This document shows, piece by piece, positions 7,831 through 10,515 of a stretch of 10,515 nt of DNA. Source of the stretch: Phycisphaerales bacterium (GTDB lineage: Bacteria > Planctomycetota > Phycisphaerae > Sedimentisphaerales > Anaerobacaceae); the NCBI GenBank assembly GCA_011057845.1, contig DSDB01000122.1:1-10515 (forward strand), given 5' to 3'. The notes beneath the pieces are model-generated. The model had not been told where the DNA came from, searched no databases, and worked only from the letters and a program-made list of their open reading frames with translations. How positions within the stretch are numbered: the stretch's first letter is position 1; every line of letters starts with the position of its first letter. The position numbers and the translations under genes are program-made.

Positions 7831-8715
7831 TCAGAACACCATCGCCGCGTAGCCGACGCTCTCGGCGCCGGTCGAGCCCATTTTCTTGCGCATGATCTCG
7901 TTGCTGTTCGTATGGGCCAGCAGCACGCCCTCGGTCTTGCCCAGGACCCTGGCGGCCGAGATAGTCGCCGCGGCCGCCCCGGCCCCGCACGCATTGCACT
8001 TCTCGGCGCTGCCGGCCAGCAGCCCCCGGGCATCCATCGCCCGCGCCGCCTCGATAAAGTCCCGGTCGTTGACCTCGCTGGCCCATTTCTGCCCCTGCGG
8101 CCCGACGCCCATCGGCGCAAAACCATACCGCGGCCCATAGTGCGTCAGGTCCGTCGAGCCGATGCACACCACCTTCTTGCCGCCATCCCGCACGATCCGG
8201 CCGACCGCCTCGCCCATCGCCATCGCCCGCTCCCTCGGCGGCACGACAATCGGCACAATCCGCGCCTGCTCGAACAGATGCTGCACGAACGGCACCTGCA
8301 CCTCGATACTGTGCTCGCCCCGGTGCGCCCGCGGATCCTCCACGGCCGTGCCCGTCTCCAGGATTGCCGCCGCCAGCTCCTCGTCAACCGCAATCTCCCC
8401 GACCGGCGTCAGCCACCGGCCCCGCGCAAAGACCGCCGGCTCGGACCCGAAATACCCGTGCGCCGCCCCGAAGATCACGAAGGTATCCACCTGCTCGTGC
8501 CGCTGGCGGACCGCCTCGAACACCATCGCCGCCAGCGACCCGCTGAACACCCAGCCAGCATGGGGCACGATACCCCCGACAATCGTCTGCGGCAGGGCCC
8601 CCTGGATCGCCCCCTCCACCGGCCGCTCCGCCAGGCACTCCATCAACTCCGCCAGGCACGCACGCTGGGCCCCCGGATAGAACTGACCTGCAACGACGGG
8701 CTGTCTGGTTTCCAT
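7831..8715 (-). CDS. MEMO1 / AmmeMemoRadiSam system protein B homologue
   Basis: The 294-aa protein belongs to the MEMO family, relatives of LigB-type extradiol dioxygenases. Bacterial members commonly sit with an AMMECR1 protein and a radical SAM protein, but neither is in this window. Visible family hallmarks are RQPVVAGQFYPG (4-15), IVPHAGWVFSG with His52, IFGAAHGYFG with His86 (usual wording is GPNHxG, so this is a variant), EHSIEVQVPF (134-143), STDLTHYG (187-194) and CNACGAG with Cys243. His52, His86 and Cys243 correspond to the metal ligands described for human MEMO1 (His49, His81, Cys244). I chose ATG at 8713-8715 because AAGGGGGC sits six nt upstream; a GTG at 8748 in the same frame adds eleven unlikely residues. 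The gene converges on the membrane-anchored gene with 24 nt between stops. Function in bacteria is not established, and I do not claim an enzymatic activity. Confidence 0.93.
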   Translation of the reverse strand: METRQPVVAGQFYPGAQRACLAELMECLAERPVEGAIQGALPQTIVGGIVPHAGWVFSGSLAAMVFEAVRQRHEQVDTFVIFGAAHGYFGSEPAVFARGRWLTPVGEIAVDEELAAAILETGTAVEDPRAHRGEHSIEVQVPFVQHLFEQARIVPIVVPPRERAMAMGEAVGRIVRDGGKKVVCIGSTDLTHYGPRYGFAPMGVGPQGQKWASEVNDRDFIEAARAMDARGLLAGSAEKCNACGAGAAAATISAARVLGKTEGVLLAHTNSNEIMRKKMGSTGAESVGYAAMVF

Positions 8716-8720
8716 ATCGA

Positions 8721-8728
8721 GCCCCCTT
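8721..8728 (-). promoter_or_regulatory. Shine-Dalgarno that fixes the MEMO-family start
   Basis: On the minus strand AAGGGGGC occupies 8728-8721 and ends five nt before the ATG at 8715. It lies inside the reading frame of the longer GTG-initiated form, so it favours the 294-aa product. Confidence 0.7.
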
Positions 8729-8787
8729 GCGCTTGCATCAGCCGACACCGGCCGTTATTATGGCGCCGTCAACAGGACCGGCGCACT

Positions 8788-8816
8788 ATTCTACCGCCCC
8801 GCAACCACCCGTTCAA
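8788..8816 (-). promoter_or_regulatory. Candidate sigma70 promoter for the MEMO-family gene
   Basis: Read on the minus strand, TTGAAC (8816-8811) is followed after exactly 17 nt by TAGAAT (8793-8788), matching consensus at four and five positions respectively. Transcription would start near 8780 and leave a leader of about 65 nt. It lies back to back with the purE promoter. Strength and use are inferred from sequence alone. Confidence 0.55.
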
Positions 8817-8855
8817 GCGCCGGCAGAAAATCGTAACCACAGGCCGCAAAAGAGG

Positions 8856-8884
8856 TTATAAGACACACGACTAGCGACTATACT
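8856..8884 (+). promoter_or_regulatory. Candidate sigma70 promoter for purE
   Basis: TTATAA (8856-8861) and TATACT (8879-8884) are separated by 17 nt. The -10 matches five of six consensus positions, the -35 four. The predicted start near 8891 leaves a leader of about 30 nt containing the GGAGG of purE. That leader is too short to hold a purine riboswitch. Confidence 0.55.
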
Positions 8885-8920
8885 CGCTTCCGCCTGACCC
8901 ACTCACGGAGGACACAGGAA

Positions 8921-9424
8921 ATGGCCACCAACACTCACACGCCCATCGCCATCGTCATGGGCTCCGACAGCGACCTGAAGGTCATGCAGGCGTGCATCCA
9001 GTTGCTCGAGACCTTCGACATCTACCCGGCCGTCCGCATCATCTCGGCCCACCGCACCCCGCAGATCGCCGCCGAGTTCGCCGAGTCCGCCGCGGCCGCC
9101 GGCATCAAGGTCGTCATCGCCGCCGCGGGCATGGCCGCCCACCTGGCCGGGGCGCTGGCCGCCCGAACGCCGCTGCCGGTCATCGGCGTGCCGCTGGACG
9201 CCGGCCAGGGGCTTGGCGGCATCGATGCGCTGCTGTCGACCGTGCAGATGCCGCCCGGCGTGCCCGTCGCCACGATGGCCATCGGCAAGCCCGGCGCCAA
9301 GAACGCCGCCATCTTCGCCATCCAGGTCCTGGCCCTGTCGGACCCGGCCCTGGCCCACAAGCTCGCCGACTTCCGAACCAGCCAGCAACAGAACGTCATC
9401 GCCAAGGACGCCGCCATCCAGTAG
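8921..9424 (+). CDS. purE: N5-carboxyaminoimidazole ribonucleotide mutase
   Basis: The 167-aa cytoplasmic enzyme catalyses the conversion of N5-CAIR to CAIR in de novo purine synthesis. The N-terminus has GSDSD (14-18), binding the substrate phosphate and amino-imidazole, then ISAHRTP (41-47) with the catalytic-region His44. AAAGMAAHLAG (67-77) corresponds to the class I AGGAAHLPG loop, and GVPLDAG (89-95), QMPPGVPVATMAIGKPGAKNAAIFA (109-133, cited by position) completes the core. The class I form acts on N5-CAIR and normally depends on PurK to supply it; no purK is in the window. Length is typical. The first loop residue differs from the usual Gly (AAAG rather than AAGG), a mild substitution. 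GGAGG at 8907-8911, nine nt before the ATG, supports the start. A dedicated promoter lies just upstream, so the gene is probably transcribed separately from its divergent neighbour. Confidence 0.96.
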   Translation: MATNTHTPIAIVMGSDSDLKVMQACIQLLETFDIYPAVRIISAHRTPQIAAEFAESAAAAGIKVVIAAAGMAAHLAGALAARTPLPVIGVPLDAGQGLGGIDALLSTVQMPPGVPVATMAIGKPGAKNAAIFAIQVLALSDPALAHKLADFRTSQQQNVIAKDAAIQ

Positions 9425-9495
9425 AAGCCCGCCCCGCCGTCGTGGGCAAGACCCATCCCAAGATGTTCTTCCTCTTGGTTCAAGCGGTACGACAC

Positions 9496-9777
9496 ATGGC
9501 AAAACAGGAATACACCGCCCACCAACGGGCCATCATCAACCGGTACTACGACAACCTCGACGCCATCATGCTCCAGAAGGTCTCGGAGCTGGTCTCCGAA
9601 CTCTACCTGGCCGAGGGCCAGGCGAAGAAGGACCGCCTCTGGCAGCGTGTCGAGGCCGCCATGGCCAAGCTGCACATCCCCCCGGCCATCGCCGAGCACA
9701 TCATGGCCAAACGCGACATCCAGATTCTGGCCAAGAATCTTCAGGACTGGCTCAATCCGAAGAACCGCCGAAAATAG
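9496..9777 (+). CDS. Small conserved-looking protein of unknown function (93 aa)
   Basis: The product begins MAKQEYTAHQRAIINRYYDN and is predicted to be entirely alpha-helical, cytoplasmic, and rich in Lys, Arg, Glu and Ala. It resembles a small planctomycete hypothetical family of similar length that I recall by its HQ...I..RYYDN...IMLQKL..LV..LYLAEG opening and its terminal helix, but I cannot name a family. A repeated helix pattern (LVSELYLAEGQAKKDRLWQRV) suggests a structural or binding role. The frame is open further upstream to an ATG at 9463, which would add MFFLLVQAVRH; that extension has no Shine-Dalgarno and looks unlike the rest. No clear Shine-Dalgarno precedes 9496 either, so initiation may depend on purE translation or leaderless-like recognition. 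It lies 71 nt after purE on the same strand and could be co-transcribed. Confidence 0.75.
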   Translation: MAKQEYTAHQRAIINRYYDNLDAIMLQKVSELVSELYLAEGQAKKDRLWQRVEAAMAKLHIPPAIAEHIMAKRDIQILAKNLQDWLNPKNRRK

Positions 9778-9779
9778 GC

Positions 9780-9803
9780 CGGCCGCGGCGGGCACGCGGG
9801 CCG
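9780..9803 (+). terminator. GC-rich hairpin after the 93-aa gene (weak terminator candidate)
   Basis: Just after the stop, the CGCG pair (9784-9787 with 9795-9798) extends outward through C9783-G9799, a bulged G9800, and G9782, G9781, C9780 with C9801, C9802, G9803. That gives eight pairs around a 7-nt loop. There is no T-tract, so this is not a standard intrinsic terminator. It could be chance in GC-rich DNA. Confidence 0.22.
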
Positions 9804-9819
9804 TCCGAGAACGATTTGC

Positions 9820-9849
9820 TTGGGTCGCCGGTCCCCCCGGTGATATACT
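9820..9849 (+). promoter_or_regulatory. Candidate extended -10 promoter for the PilT-like gene
   Basis: TATACT lies at 9844-9849 and is preceded by TG at 9841-9842 with one intervening base, giving an extended -10. TTGGGT at 9820-9825 is a possible -35 with an 18-nt spacer. The start near 9857 would leave about 45 nt before the ATG. The same -10 hexamer is used upstream of purE. Confidence 0.5.
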
Positions 9850-9900
9850 GGCGGATGAGCCCATTGCCCGGCAACCGCCACCAGAGACGATCTCAAGACT

Positions 9901-10515
9901 ATGGCCCAGAAATACCTGCCCACGACGAAGGCTTACTCCACGACGGACCTCGGCGATCTGTCCATCAACGACATGTTGCACTATTTCGAGGCCAGAGGGG
10001 CCCTGCGGGTCTCGGACCTGCACATCAAGACCGGTTCGCCCCCGGCCTATCGGATCGATGGCGACCTGATCAAGCTCAAAGGCCCCAAGGTCACCGCCGA
10101 CGTCGCCAAACAGCTCATCTACCCGCTGCTGAGCGAGCAGAACCTGGCCAAGCTCGAGGCCAACCTCAGCGTTGACTGCTCGCATCGCGTCGGCTCGCTG
10201 CAGTTCCGCATCAACATCTTCATGGAGAACGACGGCGTGGCGGCGGCCATCCGCGCCCTGTCGCTGGACATCCCGAAAATCGACGACATCGGTTTTCCCA
10301 ACGACGTCTGGAAGAGCATCGTCAGCCGCAAGCAGGGCCTGGTCCTGCTGACCGGCATCACCGGGGCGGGCAAGTCCACCACCATCGCCAGCCTGATCGA
10401 CCGCATCAGCGAGACCAGCGCCCGGCGGATCATCACCATCGAGGACCCCATCGAGTACCTCTTCCCGCAGAAGAACTGCATGATCAGCCAGCGGGAGGTC
10501 GGCCGCGACTGCAAG
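9901..10515 (+). CDS. PilT-like type IV pilus retraction / secretion ATPase, 3' truncated by window edge
   Basis: The visible 205 codons encode the N-terminal half of a hexameric secretion-family ATPase most like PilT; cytoplasmic ATP hydrolysis would drive pilus disassembly. The PAS-like N-domain has SDLHIKTGSPPAYRIDGDL (residues 38-56) and FRINIFMEND, as in PilT. The ATPase core then starts with IPKIDDIGFP, a Walker A GITGAGKST (152-160, Lys158) and the Asp box ITIEDPIEY with Glu181 and Asp182. Walker B and the His box lie beyond the edge. The start at ATG 9901 is reasonable but has only a weak Shine-Dalgarno-like stretch (AGAGAC). The residues before the N-domain (MAQKYLPTTKAYSTTDLGDL) are longer than in standard PilT, and may be a lineage extension. 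PilB or GspE remain less likely because PilB carries an extra N-terminal domain. Twitching genes elsewhere are not visible. Confidence 0.9.
   Translation, partial: MAQKYLPTTKAYSTTDLGDLSINDMLHYFEARGALRVSDLHIKTGSPPAYRIDGDLIKLKGPKVTADVAKQLIYPLLSEQNLAKLEANLSVDCSHRVGSLQFRINIFMENDGVAAAIRALSLDIPKIDDIGFPNDVWKSIVSRKQGLVLLTGITGAGKSTTIASLIDRISETSARRIITIEDPIEYLFPQKNCMISQREVGRDCK

Noticed and set aside
8716..8748. GTG start at 8748 for the MEMO-family gene
   Set aside because: The extension contains the strong AAGGGGG Shine-Dalgarno of the internal ATG and adds residues not typical of the family.
8767..8772. TTGACG on the minus strand as a -35 box for the MEMO-family gene
   Set aside because: No acceptable -10 lies 16-18 nt downstream. 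TTGAAC-17-TAGAAT further upstream fits better.
7912..8874. Plus-strand open frame (320 codons) opposite the MEMO-family gene
   Set aside because: The product is Arg-, Pro- and His-rich low-complexity sequence with no family features, whereas the minus strand encodes a complete MEMO protein.
9022..10185. Minus-strand open frame (387 codons) across purE, the 93-aa gene and the PilT-like gene
   Set aside because: It spans three real plus-strand genes and shows no domain. It is a GC-driven shadow.

Overview
The window looks like a chromosomal segment from a high-GC member of the Planctomycetota, probably Phycisphaerae-like. This is inferred from three things: a sulfatase beside a Tat-exported Gfo/Idh/MocA oxidoreductase, a dockerin-type EF-hand pair of the style common in that group inside a large secreted protein, and a small protein that resembles a conserved planctomycete hypothetical. 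No 16S or other phylogenetic marker is present, so the taxonomic call is tentative.

Layout. Positions 27-2879 hold a tight two-gene unit (27 nt gap) of a Tat-signal oxidoreductase and a Tat-signal sulfatase, which fits periplasmic breakdown of sulfated sugars. Positions 2933-7806 hold a second unit with its own likely promoter and a structured leader. It encodes a 1103-aa exported protein (cohesin-like N-terminus, probable beta-helix, dockerin-type repeats, Ig-like region, caspase-fold C-terminal domain with candidate catalytic His907 and Cys988). Twenty-two nt later comes a 467-aa membrane-anchored protein of unknown function with a pseudopilin-like C-terminal segment. These two genes use visibly more A/T-ending codons than their neighbours. 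They are the most interesting part of the window.

Positions 7831-8715 encode, on the minus strand, a MEMO1/AmmeMemoRadiSam system protein B homologue. It converges on the 467-aa gene and diverges from purE (8921-9424), and the shared intergenic region carries two opposing sigma70-like promoters. After purE comes a small conserved-looking 93-aa protein (9496-9777), and then the 5' part of a PilT-like ATPase gene (from 9901) that runs off the window edge.

The genes fall into an export and carbohydrate-processing part (27-7806) and a housekeeping part (7831-10515). No tRNA, rRNA, CRISPR array, insertion sequence or attachment site was seen. No convincing intrinsic terminator with a T-tract was found.
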